Positions 1 through 7,932 of a DNA stretch of 22,225 bases are shown piece by piece. The notes beneath the pieces are model-generated. The model was not told the origin of the DNA. It did no database searches and was given only the letters and a program-made list of their open reading frames with translations. The stretch is taken from contig CAMZCW010000020.1 of the NCBI GenBank assembly GCA_947305045.1, positions 1 through 22,225 on the forward strand, written 5' to 3'. Within the stretch, counting starts at the first letter, position 1, and each line of letters begins with the position of its first letter. Position numbers and translations under genes: made by a program. The stretch comes from an uncultured Bacteroidales bacterium. Its GTDB lineage: Bacteria > Bacteroidota > Bacteroidia > Bacteroidales > UBA932.

Positions 1-109
1 TGGCCAGGCCGATGCCGCTGATGGCGCCCAGCGCCAGGGACCCGTAGCGGGAGCCCACGTACAAAGCTGCCAGCACAATGAGCAGCTCCACAATCATAGT
101 AAAGGTCAT
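1..109 (-). CDS. Dcu-family anaerobic C4-dicarboxylate transporter, N-terminal fragment
   Basis: Only the first 36 codons are present; the gene runs off the left edge. The translation begins MTFTMIVELLIVLAAL and continues with YVGSRYGSLALG. It is a hydrophobic first helix followed by a small glycine-rich segment, closely resembling the N-terminus of DcuA/DcuB inner-membrane antiporters, which exchange fumarate, aspartate or malate for succinate in fumarate-respiring anaerobes. An internal ATG at 97 (MIVELL) is an alternative start. There is no clear Shine-Dalgarno, but a good -7 box lies 24 bases upstream of the start. The family call rests on about 35 residues, so DcuA versus DcuB cannot be decided, and another transporter family with a similar first helix is possible. 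Confidence 0.6.
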   Translation of the reverse strand, partial: MTFTMIVELLIVLAALYVGSRYGSLALGAISGIGLA

Positions 110-132
110 AGTTTCAATCGTGTTACAATTAT

Positions 133-141
133 GCAAATATA
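133..141 (-). promoter_or_regulatory. Bacteroidetes -7 promoter box for the Dcu-type gene
   Basis: The minus strand reads TATATTTGC, a full match to TAnnTTTG plus the usual following C. Transcription would start about 126, giving a leader of roughly 17 bases. No convincing -33 TTTG was found at the normal spacing. Confidence 0.6.
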
Positions 142-234
142 ATCATTTTCCGTGTCTTTCCGCCTCCCCCACAACGGATACTATGAATCCCACCTTGCCC
201 GCCGATGGGGCTCATCTTGTTCACAGCTAGGGCA

Positions 235-274
235 CAAAAATACCGCAACGTGTTGAAAATCAAGGCGTTGCGGT
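235..274 (-). terminator. Intrinsic terminator downstream of tRNA-Arg
   Basis: On the minus strand a 9-bp perfect stem (ACCGCAACG / CGTTGCGGT, 266-274 with 242-250) is followed by ATTTTTGTG. Inside it a second short stem, TTGA/TCAA, closes a 3-base loop. It starts 4 bases after the tRNA-Arg 3' end, so it should end that transcript, including any read-through from the secreted-protein gene upstream. Confidence 0.8.
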
Positions 275-277
275 TTG

Positions 278-351
278 TGATTCCGTTGGGATTCGAACCC
301 AAGACCCACAGCTTAGAAGGCTGTTGCTCTATCCAGCTGAGCTACGGAACC
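278..351 (-). tRNA. tRNA-Arg (anticodon UCU)
   Basis: The minus strand folds as a full cloverleaf. The acceptor arms are GGTTCCG (345-351) and CGGAATC (279-285), with one G-U pair. The D-arm begins TAGCTCAGCTGGATAGAGCA. The anticodon stem ACAGC/GCTGT encloses loop CTTCTAA, giving anticodon TCT (arginine, AGA codons). The T-arm contains GGTTCGAATCC. The discriminator base is A at 278. CCA is not encoded and must be added after transcription. It has its own promoter at 369-398 and a terminator at 235-274. Confidence 0.96.
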
Positions 352-368
352 ATCCTCTAACGGGGATG

Positions 369-398
369 CAAAGTTAGTGATTTTTTATCAATATGCAA
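369..398 (-). promoter_or_regulatory. Promoter of tRNA-Arg
   Basis: On the minus strand a TTG at 396-398 is followed after 19 bases by TAACTTTG (369-376), a match to the Bacteroidetes -33/-7 pattern. It lies directly behind the stop codon of the secreted-protein gene (399). The expected start of transcription is about 362, ten or so bases before the tRNA. Confidence 0.7.
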
Positions 399-1400
399 CT
401 ATCGGGGACTGGCAGAGAGGAGGAGCTGGAGTTCCTGGTTTACGGCGTCTGAGAAGCCGTTCTTCTGCTCACTGGGGGAGAAGCTGTCGGCCAGGATGCC
501 GCCTTCGTACTCGATGGTGAGTCCGCTGATACCCAGGGCCACTATGCGGTACATGTCTTCCATGCTGGGGTACAGGTACACGAAGTTGATATCGTCACGG
601 GCCTGGAGGAGATCGATGACAGAGCCGTCGGTGAGGGTAAGCTTGACGGGGGAGTCTACAGGGATGTGATAGGTGTCGTGGGTGCCCAGGACGAATGCCA
701 GGTCCATGTCTTCCTCATTGGTGCCTTTATAATAGAGGTGGGTGAGGAGGATGTTGTAGTCGAAGTTGGTGCCGCGGGCCACCACGGGATTGGAGGTGGA
801 GAGGATGCTGTTTACGTTCTCCGTATATCCGGACATGGTTGCCTTGAGCTCGATGGTGCTTTCCGACGCCTTCAGGATGGCCTTGCAGTGACGGGAAAGA
901 AAATCGGCCATTTCATCTTTGGCGAAGGTGGCGGTGATGAACTCATCCGGGCTCCAGCCGGTAACAATGTCCACGGACTTGACGCCGCGCACCATCTTTT
1001 CCATGTCGGCGGGCTCGATTGCGTATTTGAGCCGGTTCAGGAAGTTGCCGTCATCCATGCGGCGTGGCGTAGCGGAAGGCTGACCGATTTGCTCCGCACG
1101 TACCAGTTTCCCGTTATGGAGCGTAAACGCCATCTTCACCCCCTTGGGAACTACAGTGGCTGTTTTCTCCACCAGGTTCAGGTAGAGCAGATACAAGGAC
1201 GACCCGTCAGGGAAGCCCACCAGTTCCACCCGTGCCAGGGCGGGAACTTTGTCCAGTTGCAGTGCCTCGTAATCCGTGGAGATATGCATCATCCCTTCCG
1301 AACGATAGTTGGTACGGATGTTCTGGGCCTGCAGGAAGCAAGATGCGCACACAAGGCTGCTGAGCAAAAGGATTCTTTTCAAGCTTAATAATTTTTGCAT
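399..1400 (-). CDS. Secreted protein of unknown function
   Basis: This 333-residue protein does not match a family I can name. The N-terminus is a typical signal peptide: MQKLLSLKR followed by a hydrophobic stretch ILLLSSLVCASCFLQAQ, with likely cleavage after QAQ, so it should be exported. The rest is soluble and mixed alpha/beta, with no repeats or recognisable catalytic motif. The middle (around residues 60-110) and the end resemble small beta-rich domains. The ATG at 1400 is chosen over a TTG at 1406 because the TTG lies inside the -7 box TATCTTTG (1404-1411); even the ATG follows that box by only three bases, so the mRNA may be leaderless. It diverges from the lipoprotein at 1436 and may share regulation with it. 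That the gene is real is well supported; its function is unknown. Confidence 0.75.
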   Translation of the reverse strand: MQKLLSLKRILLLSSLVCASCFLQAQNIRTNYRSEGMMHISTDYEALQLDKVPALARVELVGFPDGSSLYLLYLNLVEKTATVVPKGVKMAFTLHNGKLVRAEQIGQPSATPRRMDDGNFLNRLKYAIEPADMEKMVRGVKSVDIVTGWSPDEFITATFAKDEMADFLSRHCKAILKASESTIELKATMSGYTENVNSILSTSNPVVARGTNFDYNILLTHLYYKGTNEEDMDLAFVLGTHDTYHIPVDSPVKLTLTDGSVIDLLQARDDINFVYLYPSMEDMYRIVALGISGLTIEYEGGILADSFSPSEQKNGFSDAVNQELQLLLSASPR

Positions 1401-1403
1401 GCG

Positions 1404-1411
1404 CAAAGATA
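1404..1411 (-). promoter_or_regulatory. -7 box of the secreted-protein gene, almost touching its start codon
   Basis: The minus strand reads TATCTTTG, then CGC, then the ATG at 1400. With the usual distance from this box to the transcription start, the mRNA would begin at or within the start codon. Confidence 0.55.
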
Positions 1412-1423
1412 AAAAAATTGTAT

Positions 1424-1431
1424 TACTTTTG
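1424..1431 (+). promoter_or_regulatory. -7 box of the triple-repeat lipoprotein gene
   Basis: TACTTTTG matches TAnnTTTG. It is followed by CACC and the ATG at 1436, so transcription would begin close to the start codon. It is 12 bp from, and divergent to, the -7 box at 1404-1411. Confidence 0.5.
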
Positions 1432-1435
1432 CACC

Positions 1436-2326
1436 ATGAAACGTTTCATTATAGCCGCCGTTGTCCTCTTATCGGTCCTTTCCTGTGGAAAAAATGGAAC
1501 GGACGGCCTGTATATCAGCGTTCGCAACACCTGCTGGCAGGTCTCAACCGAAACCCAGAGGGCGTGGCCGTGTTTTATCGGCAGCGACGTTGCTTCCGTT
1601 ATACAGACAAACACCGAGTCAGGCGCCTTCCAGGTCCTGAACGGCTCCTACACGGTGGACGGTCACCGTGTGAATATCAATGCAGAGTCGTCCATCCTTA
1701 TGGTCCGTACTTTCTCCAACCTGAAAAACAACGCCAACAGAAACTGCCAGCGGCTTTCTCCCGAGGCTCCCTCGGCCCTGGAGGGGACGTTGTGGGTCAC
1801 GTTGAAGAACTACGATTTTATTTTTGTTTATCACGGGAAGGACGGAGAATATCTTGCCGGCAACTTTTTCAATTTCACCCGGCGGGAAGGCTTCCCTTAT
1901 GGTCGGGACTGGGAAACGGGCACCTATGCCGTGAATGGGAATCAGTACGTGGTGGAGGACAGGAAGGGAACGTTCTACGGTGACAGATTCGTGATTCTGG
2001 AAGACTATGCGATTCCCCGTGTGTTCAAGGCCGATCATCTGGAAGGGTCTTCACCCCTGGAAGGGACCGTATGGATGCTGCAGAGCAGTGGCTATCCCGG
2101 TTTCATCTTCTTTGCCTCGGCGACGGAGTTTGTTCGCGTCCTCGTGAACTCCAGTACCATATTCCTGGTACTGGAAGGAACCTATCGTATAAAAGGAAAC
2201 TCCCTCGAGTTTGAAACAAACGCGGAGGAGTTGTGTGCTACCTGCACCATTGAGGATGGCAAGTTTACGTATTTGCGGCGGACCTATGTGCTGTCCGACC
2301 TTACTGATTATCTGGTGAACCCTTAA
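1436..2326 (+). CDS. Lipoprotein with three internal lipocalin-like repeats, function unknown
   Basis: This 296-residue protein starts with a lipoprotein signal (MKRFIIAAVVLLSVLSC, lipid-modified Cys17). The ATG at 1436 is chosen because the in-frame ATG at 1418 lies before the -7 box and adds residues that spoil the signal peptide. The mature protein is three copies of a module of about 75-85 residues (about 28-105, 115-198 and 208-285). Each opens with a short 'xGTxW' type strand (NTCW, LEGTLW, LEGTVW), has an aromatic strand in the middle (YDFIF, PGFIFF) and ends with G(S/T)Y-x-(V/I)-(D/N/K)-G (GSYTVDG, GTYAVNG, GTYRIKG). This is the layout of small beta-barrel lipocalin-like or META-like modules, but I cannot name the family with certainty. 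It runs tail-to-tail into the Wzz-like gene, overlapping it by 26 bases. Confidence 0.8.
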   Translation: MKRFIIAAVVLLSVLSCGKNGTDGLYISVRNTCWQVSTETQRAWPCFIGSDVASVIQTNTESGAFQVLNGSYTVDGHRVNINAESSILMVRTFSNLKNNANRNCQRLSPEAPSALEGTLWVTLKNYDFIFVYHGKDGEYLAGNFFNFTRREGFPYGRDWETGTYAVNGNQYVVEDRKGTFYGDRFVILEDYAIPRVFKADHLEGSSPLEGTVWMLQSSGYPGFIFFASATEFVRVLVNSSTIFLVLEGTYRIKGNSLEFETNAEELCATCTIEDGKFTYLRRTYVLSDLTDYLVNP

Positions 2327-3434
2327 GCATGTCCCTGACCTGGGTCGCAAGGACAATGCCACACCCCAATATCAGCCCCAGGAAGGTCCAGATAATGAGT
2401 GTCTTGCTGCGGCTGTTGGACGGCTGGAGGGGCACCGTTACCGGCTGGACGACAGTGAGCATGGGCGTTTCCCGTTTGACCTGCATCTTCGCCTGTTCCA
2501 GTTGTTTGGCCATCTCTGTATAGATGGCGGCTGAAACCGCGTATTTGTTCTGAAGCCGTTCCTGCTCGATGCGGGCGCGTGTGGTGGGCATTTCCTGGGA
2601 ACGGTCGCGAATGGTGGCCACCTGCGCCTGAAGGGACTCTGTCTCTGCTTTAATCTCGTTGAACCGGGCCTGGACATATTTCAGGTTGTCCTTGGCTTTC
2701 TCCGTACGGAAGCGGGTGACTTCCGCCTGAAGAAGCTGCTGGGCCTTGATGGCCAGTTCTGCGGTCTGCAGCGGTTCGGAGCCCGTTACGGTCAGGGTAA
2801 AATAGCCTTCTTTTTTATCCACGGCCAGCGAGACATTGGAGCCGATGGTTTTGAGCATGCCGGCCTCCTCTTTGGTGAGGGAAATGGGCTTGCAGATACC
2901 GTCCTCAACGGTAGTCCCCACCACGACAGAAGTATCGTCTGCTTCTGCATCGTCCTTTTTGAGAAGGTTGATCAGCGTAAAGGGAAGGCCGATGGTATAT
3001 TTGATGACTGTGCTTCTTACGGAGGGCTTGGCGTACTCCTTGGAGTAGGTGTACATGCTTACCATGGTGTCCACCTGCTCGTAGTGCAGCGGCGTATTCA
3101 TCAGTTCCAGGCGGAAGGGGACGCTGCTGACAATCTGCGGATAAATGAGCGGGGAAAGATCCTGCCCCGTATTGGCGAGCCCCATGTCCATTCCGGACAG
3201 CAAAGCCAGGGAACTCAGATAGGTATTGGTCCTGGAGGGGATTTGCGGTACCAGGGTACTGCTGACGCTGTAGGTGCGCGTCATGGTAAGGGCAGAGAAC
3301 AGCCCAAGGGCAAAGAAGATGCCCGTAACAATGAAAATGGTCTTGCGGCTTGTCCACAGGCGGCGGATGAACGCCAGGATGTCGATGCCTTCTGCCTCTT
3401 CCTCCGGAGTATTGTATTTGCGGTTCTCGTCCAT
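2301..3434 (-). CDS. Wzz-type polysaccharide chain-length determinant / co-polymerase
   Basis: This 377-residue inner-membrane protein has a Wzz layout: a short cytoplasmic N-terminus, TM1 about residues 32-51 (IFIVTGIFFALGLFSALT), a periplasmic region with a long charged coiled-coil stretch (about 215-310), and a second TM near 344-364 (LIIWTFLGLILGCGIVLA) preceded by a proline-rich VTVPLQPSNS segment. Proteins of this family set the modal length of O-antigen, capsule or exopolysaccharide. No BY-type tyrosine kinase domain is fused at the C-terminus. The start at 3434 (MDENRKYN) is chosen over an upstream in-frame ATG at 3521 that would lie inside the preceding gene; it begins 5 bases after that gene's stop, so the two are surely co-transcribed. 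Its 3' end overlaps the convergent lipoprotein gene. Confidence 0.88.
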   Translation of the reverse strand: MDENRKYNTPEEEAEGIDILAFIRRLWTSRKTIFIVTGIFFALGLFSALTMTRTYSVSSTLVPQIPSRTNTYLSSLALLSGMDMGLANTGQDLSPLIYPQIVSSVPFRLELMNTPLHYEQVDTMVSMYTYSKEYAKPSVRSTVIKYTIGLPFTLINLLKKDDAEADDTSVVVGTTVEDGICKPISLTKEEAGMLKTIGSNVSLAVDKKEGYFTLTVTGSEPLQTAELAIKAQQLLQAEVTRFRTEKAKDNLKYVQARFNEIKAETESLQAQVATIRDRSQEMPTTRARIEQERLQNKYAVSAAIYTEMAKQLEQAKMQVKRETPMLTVVQPVTVPLQPSNSRSKTLIIWTFLGLILGCGIVLATQVRDMLKGSPDNQ

Positions 3435-3439
3435 AACAA

Positions 3440-6133
3440 TTAGTTCAGTCTTTCGATAAGCAGAATCATGGAGACGATGGAGGTGAGGCTGGCCAGGGAA
3501 CCGGCGGCAATCTTGTCCCACTCGGGCTTCTCCTTGGGTTTCTTGGCATTTTCACGCTTTTCCGTATCCAGTTTCAAGGAGATAACGCTTCCCGGTTCCA
3601 CCTTGGGGTAGATGCGCATCCACAGGAAGCGGCGGACACCGTCGCTCTGCCCGTTGGGCCTGGTAACGGTGACGCTGTTGCGGTCTGCGTACTTGGCAAA
3701 TCCGCCGGCGTTATGCGTGATATACCATTTGGCATTGTGGCCTCCCTGATACGTAACGGTCTTCTGGTTGGCGGAGAAATCGGCCGGGACATACTGGCCG
3801 ATGCGGGTGCCGGTTTCCCGGATAGTGACGGTATTCTCCATCCGGACAATGTTAATGATGTCTTCATCCATGAGGATGGGGTCATGCCGGGTGTTGCGCT
3901 TGTGACGGATCATCTGTTTCAGGTTCAGGCCGATATTGCCCCGTCCGTTATACGTGCGGAACAACGCGGCCGCGGGCTCTGCGTCATCCAGCAGGCCTCC
4001 GGCCATTTCGATGACGTCGGAAAGCTGGGTGCAGCTGTCATTCAGGACATAGGTGCCGGGGTATTTTACGCGCCCGTTCACCTCTACGGTGCGCCCGCGG
4101 GTGAAATTTGGGGTGAGGCGGGCGACAATGTGGTCATATGGCTGAATCTGGAAGTTGGGATCCAGGCAGTTATAATTGTCGTCAACGGCAACGGTGAATA
4201 CCTTGAACTTGACTTCGTCGGTTTTGGAAATGTCCATGCGGAAAATCTGGACACGGTCGAAGGAGGCGCCTATGCTCAGACCTCCGGCCATGGTAATCAT
4301 GTCGCGCAGGGTGAGGGCGTCATCGAAGGTGACGGCAGTGGGGGTGTTGACAGCGCCGCTGATCCGGACTTCGCCCATGTTGGTGTACGTGCTGTTGTCG
4401 TACACATTGAGGCTGTCTCCGGGTTGCAGCAGCAGTTCGCTTCCCTTATCCAGACTGACCGGAATGTACTGCATCTTCCGGGGGTTGGTAATGTCTTTGC
4501 GGAAGATGTAGGCGACGGGATAGACAGACGGTTTTACGCCGCCGGCTATTTCGATGGCCTGGGTAACGGTCATGCGGTCGTTGACGCCAAAACTGCGGGA
4601 GAAAGGATGGCGGACTTGCCCGTTAACGGCGACGGTTGCCACGTCGCGGTAGCTTTCCTGTTCCAGAATGGTAACCACGTCACGGGCTTCCAGCTTGAAG
4701 TCCGGCTGGCCGTTGATGCCCGGGAAAGGGATGGTGAGCACTTCCAGGGTTTCGTCCGGACGGGTACGCTCCACAAGAACGACATCGGTACGGGCCGTAT
4801 AACGCGGCTTGGCATTCTCCAGCAGGGCAAGGAGGCTGCGGTTGCTGTCCAGGTTGTATTTGCCTTGATAATAAACGTCGCCGCTCACTTCCACGAAATC
4901 TTCCATGGGCGAATTGGCAAATTTGATGGTGACGATATCCCCGGGGTGCATGGAGACCACCTGGCGGCCGCTCATGACATCCGACAGCTTGAACTCCAGC
5001 AGCTGGGGCTTGTTGTCTATAAAGCGGTCGATTTGCATGTAATCGGTATAGGCGGTTTCCTGCAGGCCGCCGGCGTACCGGATGAGGTCCACCAGGGTTT
5101 CCCCTTCGATGAGCTCATAGGCCATGGGGCGCTTGACGGCACCGTTAATGCATACGATCTTCTGGGCCATGGGCACAAAGATGACGTCGTTGTTCTGGAG
5201 GTCATAATAGGAGCCGTCCGTCGCGTTCATCATATATTTGTACAAATCCAGCGTATGGGTTCTTCCGTCACGGGAGAGCTGGATGTTACGGATGGTACCC
5301 CGTTCGTTGGGGCCGCCGGCGGCGGCCAGGGCATTGAACACCGTGTTGAGGGCGCTGATGGTGAAACCTCCCTGGATGCCTACCTCGCCGTAAATATTCA
5401 CCGTGAGGGTACGGGCCGTGCTGATGGTGACGGCAATCTGGTCCTGGCGGAAGGAGTAGTGCTGGGCCAGTTTTGACTTGACGACGGCCCGGGCCTGGGC
5501 CAGGGTGAGCCCCTTCAGGAAAATCTTGGTGGCGCCGGCGGGCTGGATGGAGCCGTCGGAGTTGATGCGTTGGTGAATTTCCGTCTGGGAGGAGCCAAAG
5601 ATGGAAATGTGGATTTCATCGCCGGCTCCCAGAATGTAAGAATCCGGGGCCTGTGCGCCGTCCGTGGTGCGGAATACATCCAGACTTTTCTCGGAGAACA
5701 GCGAATGCCCATAGACTTCCATCCCGTTCATCCGGGGAAGTTGGGTATCTTCCGGAAGCATGCTCAACTCCTTTTCCGCGGCGGCTTCCTCTGTGGTTGT
5801 CTGAAGCAGGTCCGAAGGGGCAACAGCGGGAACATCCAGCAGAGGGTCGGCCTCGCGGGCTGCCTCTGAGCGCTTTTCTTCTTCCGCCTTCTCTGCCTTC
5901 TCCCGGTACAACTCATTGAGGATGGTGATGACTCTGTCCTTATAGCCGGGATAATCGGCCGGGGAAATGGCATCCACGTCTATGCCGTTTTCCAGCAGAC
6001 GGGCGCGGGCTTCCGTTTCTGACAGGCCGCGCCTGGCTAGTTCTGCACGGGCCATGGACAACATATTTACGGACTGGGCAAGCGCGGCTACGGAAAGCAG
6101 GGCGCAAAGGAGTACCGACGCAATTTTCTTCAT
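3440..6133 (-). CDS. Polysaccharide export outer-membrane protein, Wza-like with six SLBB-type repeats
   Basis: This 897-residue protein has a Sec signal peptide (MKKIASVLLCALLSVAALAQ). A helical, charged N-terminal segment follows (about 22-125, with ARAELARRGLSETEARARL and a Glu/Lys-rich stretch). The polysaccharide export (Poly_export) domain starts at about residue 163 (YILGAGDEIHISIFG). After it come six SLBB-like modules, each marked by a G-x-V turn: NIYGEV, NGAVKRP, SGDVYYQGKY, NGQVRHP, SGAVNTP and NGRVKYPGTY. The last about 20 residues are hydrophobic (AAGSLASLTSIVSMILLI) and could cross the outer membrane, as the C-terminal helix of Wza does. Family members form the outer-membrane channel for capsule or exopolysaccharide. 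It is the first gene of an operon with the Wzz-like gene; no glycosyltransferases, flippase or polymerase lie nearby, so the polysaccharide is unknown. It is longer than Wza (about 380 residues), as is common in Bacteroidetes. Confidence 0.93.
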   Translation of the reverse strand: MKKIASVLLCALLSVAALAQSVNMLSMARAELARRGLSETEARARLLENGIDVDAISPADYPGYKDRVITILNELYREKAEKAEEEKRSEAAREADPLLDVPAVAPSDLLQTTTEEAAAEKELSMLPEDTQLPRMNGMEVYGHSLFSEKSLDVFRTTDGAQAPDSYILGAGDEIHISIFGSSQTEIHQRINSDGSIQPAGATKIFLKGLTLAQARAVVKSKLAQHYSFRQDQIAVTISTARTLTVNIYGEVGIQGGFTISALNTVFNALAAAGGPNERGTIRNIQLSRDGRTHTLDLYKYMMNATDGSYYDLQNNDVIFVPMAQKIVCINGAVKRPMAYELIEGETLVDLIRYAGGLQETAYTDYMQIDRFIDNKPQLLEFKLSDVMSGRQVVSMHPGDIVTIKFANSPMEDFVEVSGDVYYQGKYNLDSNRSLLALLENAKPRYTARTDVVLVERTRPDETLEVLTIPFPGINGQPDFKLEARDVVTILEQESYRDVATVAVNGQVRHPFSRSFGVNDRMTVTQAIEIAGGVKPSVYPVAYIFRKDITNPRKMQYIPVSLDKGSELLLQPGDSLNVYDNSTYTNMGEVRISGAVNTPTAVTFDDALTLRDMITMAGGLSIGASFDRVQIFRMDISKTDEVKFKVFTVAVDDNYNCLDPNFQIQPYDHIVARLTPNFTRGRTVEVNGRVKYPGTYVLNDSCTQLSDVIEMAGGLLDDAEPAAALFRTYNGRGNIGLNLKQMIRHKRNTRHDPILMDEDIINIVRMENTVTIRETGTRIGQYVPADFSANQKTVTYQGGHNAKWYITHNAGGFAKYADRNSVTVTRPNGQSDGVRRFLWMRIYPKVEPGSVISLKLDTEKRENAKKPKEKPEWDKIAAGSLASLTSIVSMILLIERLN

Positions 6134-6175
6134 AAGTAAACTAAAGTTAGTTTCAATATAAGGTCATAAGACGTG

Positions 6176-6183
6176 CAAAGTTA
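6176..6183 (-). promoter_or_regulatory. -7 box of the polysaccharide-export operon
   Basis: The minus strand reads TAACTTTG followed by C, a good -7 match. It would give a leader of about 36 bases before the ATG at 6133. It faces away from the phosphate-transporter promoter 14 bp further right, so the two promoters share the same short region. Confidence 0.65.
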
Positions 6184-6197
6184 CGAAAAATAATTTG

Positions 6198-6205
6198 TAT
6201 CTTTG
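6198..6205 (+). promoter_or_regulatory. -7 box of the phosphate-transporter operon
   Basis: TATCTTTG followed by C matches the consensus exactly. The ATG at 6232 is 26 bases further on, giving a leader of about 20 bases. No clear -33 TTTG is seen at the expected distance. Confidence 0.65.
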
Positions 6206-6231
6206 CGCTCACGCATCAAAACCAATTCTAA

Positions 6232-7929
6232 ATGGATATTGCTCTTCTGATATTCAAACTCCTGGGTAGTATTGCCCTCCTGATGTACGGCATGAAAGTC
6301 ATGAGTGAGGCCTTGCAGAAGATGGCGGGCCCGCAGTTGCGTCACCTGCTGGGCGCCATGACTACCAATCGTTTCTCGGGCGTCCTTACCGGCGCGCTGG
6401 TGACGGTGGCTGTCCAGTCATCGGCCGCAACGACGGTAATGACGGTATCGTTTGTGAATGCCGCCCTCCTTACCCTGGCGCAGGCGATTTCCATCATTAT
6501 GGGCGCCAACATCGGCACCACCATGAGCGCCTGGATCATGAGTGCGGGCTTCTCCTTCAACGTGACCATGCTGGTGTGGCCGGCCTTCCTGGCGGGTATT
6601 ATCCTCATCCAGACCGGCAAGCACCGCTATGTGGGCGACTTCCTCTTCGGCCTGTCGTTCCTGCTGTTTGCCCTGGGCATGCTCAAGGAGACGGGCATCG
6701 AGATGGACCTGGCCAGTAAACCGGCCGTGGTGGCGTTCTTCGCCCAGTTCAAGACCAATTACGGCACCATCCTGCTGTTTCTCCTTATCGGCTCCATCCT
6801 TACCGCTATGGTGCAGTCATCGGCAGCCCTGATGGCCATTACCATGGTGCTTTGCTCCACCGGTGCCATTACCATCTTCCAGGGTATCGCGCTGGTGATG
6901 GGTGAGAATATCGGCACCACTGTTACCGCCAACCTGGCGGCCATGTCGGCCAATACTCAGGCGCGGCGCACGGCTATGGCGCACTTGCTGTTCAACCTGT
7001 TCGGCGTGCTGTGGGTGCTCATTTTCTTCTTCCCCTTCGTGCGGATGGTCTGCGGCCTCGTGGGCCTGGATCCCACGGCGGAAAGCCAGACGCCCGCCCA
7101 GCTTTCCTTTGCGCTGGCGGCCTTCCACACGGCCTTCAACTTAATCAATACGGCCATTCTCATCTGGTTCATTCCCCAGATTGAAAAGCTGGTGTGCTGG
7201 ATTATCAAGCCGCGCAAGGAAGAGCAGGAAGACGAATTCCGCCTGCAGTTTATCAGCAGCGGTATCATGAAGACCCCGGAAATCTCCGTGCTGCAGGCGC
7301 AGAAGGAAATTTCCGTCTTTGGCCTTCAGATGCAGAAGATGCTGGACATGGTGAAGGAACTTTGGGAGACGAAAGGGGACGAGGCCTTTGCCAAGCTGTT
7401 CGACCGTATTAAAAAGTACGAGGACGAGTCCGACAAGATGGAAAACGAGATTGGCAAGTACCTGGGGCAGGTGAGCGACGCCCATCTTTCGGACGATACA
7501 AAGGAGAAGATCCGCGGCATGAACAGGGAGATTGGGGAGCTGGAGTCCATTGGCGACAGCTGCTTCAATCTGGCGCGTATCCTGCAGCGCAAGCGGGACA
7601 AGAAAGTGCACTTTGACGACGAGCAGTGGGGCGGTGTGGTCCAGATGCAGGAGTTGGTGAAGGGCGCCATGGCCCGCATGAACGAAATGCTGGAAGGCAG
7701 GAAAGAAGAGTTCAACATTGAGCAGTCGGCGGAATTTGAGCGCCGCATCAACGAGAAGCGCAATGCCCTCAAGCAGCAGAGCCTGGCCGATGTAGACAAC
7801 CGCGTGTACAGCTATGACAATGGTACCGTGTACATGGACCTGGTGAACGAATTGGAGAAAGTGGGCGACTATGTGCTCAACGTGGCGGAAGCCCGTCTGG
7901 GCGAGGAAGCCCCCACGCATGTGGATTAA
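6232..7929 (+). CDS. Na+/phosphate cotransporter (NptA/YjbB type) with PhoU-like C-terminal domain
   Basis: This 565-residue inner-membrane protein has the two inverted Na_Pi_cotrans repeats with their signature QSS motifs: VQSSAATTVM at about residue 61 followed by GANIGTT, and MVQSSAALM at about 193 followed by GENIGTT. About eight hydrophobic segments span residues 1-330. The C-terminal part (about 340-555) is soluble and helical and resembles PhoU, with repeated acidic helices (DESDKMENEIGKYL, INEKRNALKQ, MDLVNELEKVGDYVLNVAE). The predicted role is sodium-driven phosphate movement, with the PhoU-like part probably gating it. Full length for the family. It is divergent from the export operon and followed after 3 bases by a COG0523 GTPase, so the two are probably translated together. 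Confidence 0.93.
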   Translation: MDIALLIFKLLGSIALLMYGMKVMSEALQKMAGPQLRHLLGAMTTNRFSGVLTGALVTVAVQSSAATTVMTVSFVNAALLTLAQAISIIMGANIGTTMSAWIMSAGFSFNVTMLVWPAFLAGIILIQTGKHRYVGDFLFGLSFLLFALGMLKETGIEMDLASKPAVVAFFAQFKTNYGTILLFLLIGSILTAMVQSSAALMAITMVLCSTGAITIFQGIALVMGENIGTTVTANLAAMSANTQARRTAMAHLLFNLFGVLWVLIFFFPFVRMVCGLVGLDPTAESQTPAQLSFALAAFHTAFNLINTAILIWFIPQIEKLVCWIIKPRKEEQEDEFRLQFISSGIMKTPEISVLQAQKEISVFGLQMQKMLDMVKELWETKGDEAFAKLFDRIKKYEDESDKMENEIGKYLGQVSDAHLSDDTKEKIRGMNREIGELESIGDSCFNLARILQRKRDKKVHFDDEQWGGVVQMQELVKGAMARMNEMLEGRKEEFNIEQSAEFERRINEKRNALKQQSLADVDNRVYSYDNGTVYMDLVNELEKVGDYVLNVAEARLGEEAPTHVD

Positions 7930-7932
7930 ATT

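Noticed and set aside
3713..5476. Long plus-strand open frame (587 codons) opposite the SLBB gene
   Set aside because: It lies fully inside a gene with clear domains on the other strand; its translation is rich in His, Val, Gly and Asp with no motif. It is a codon-bias shadow.
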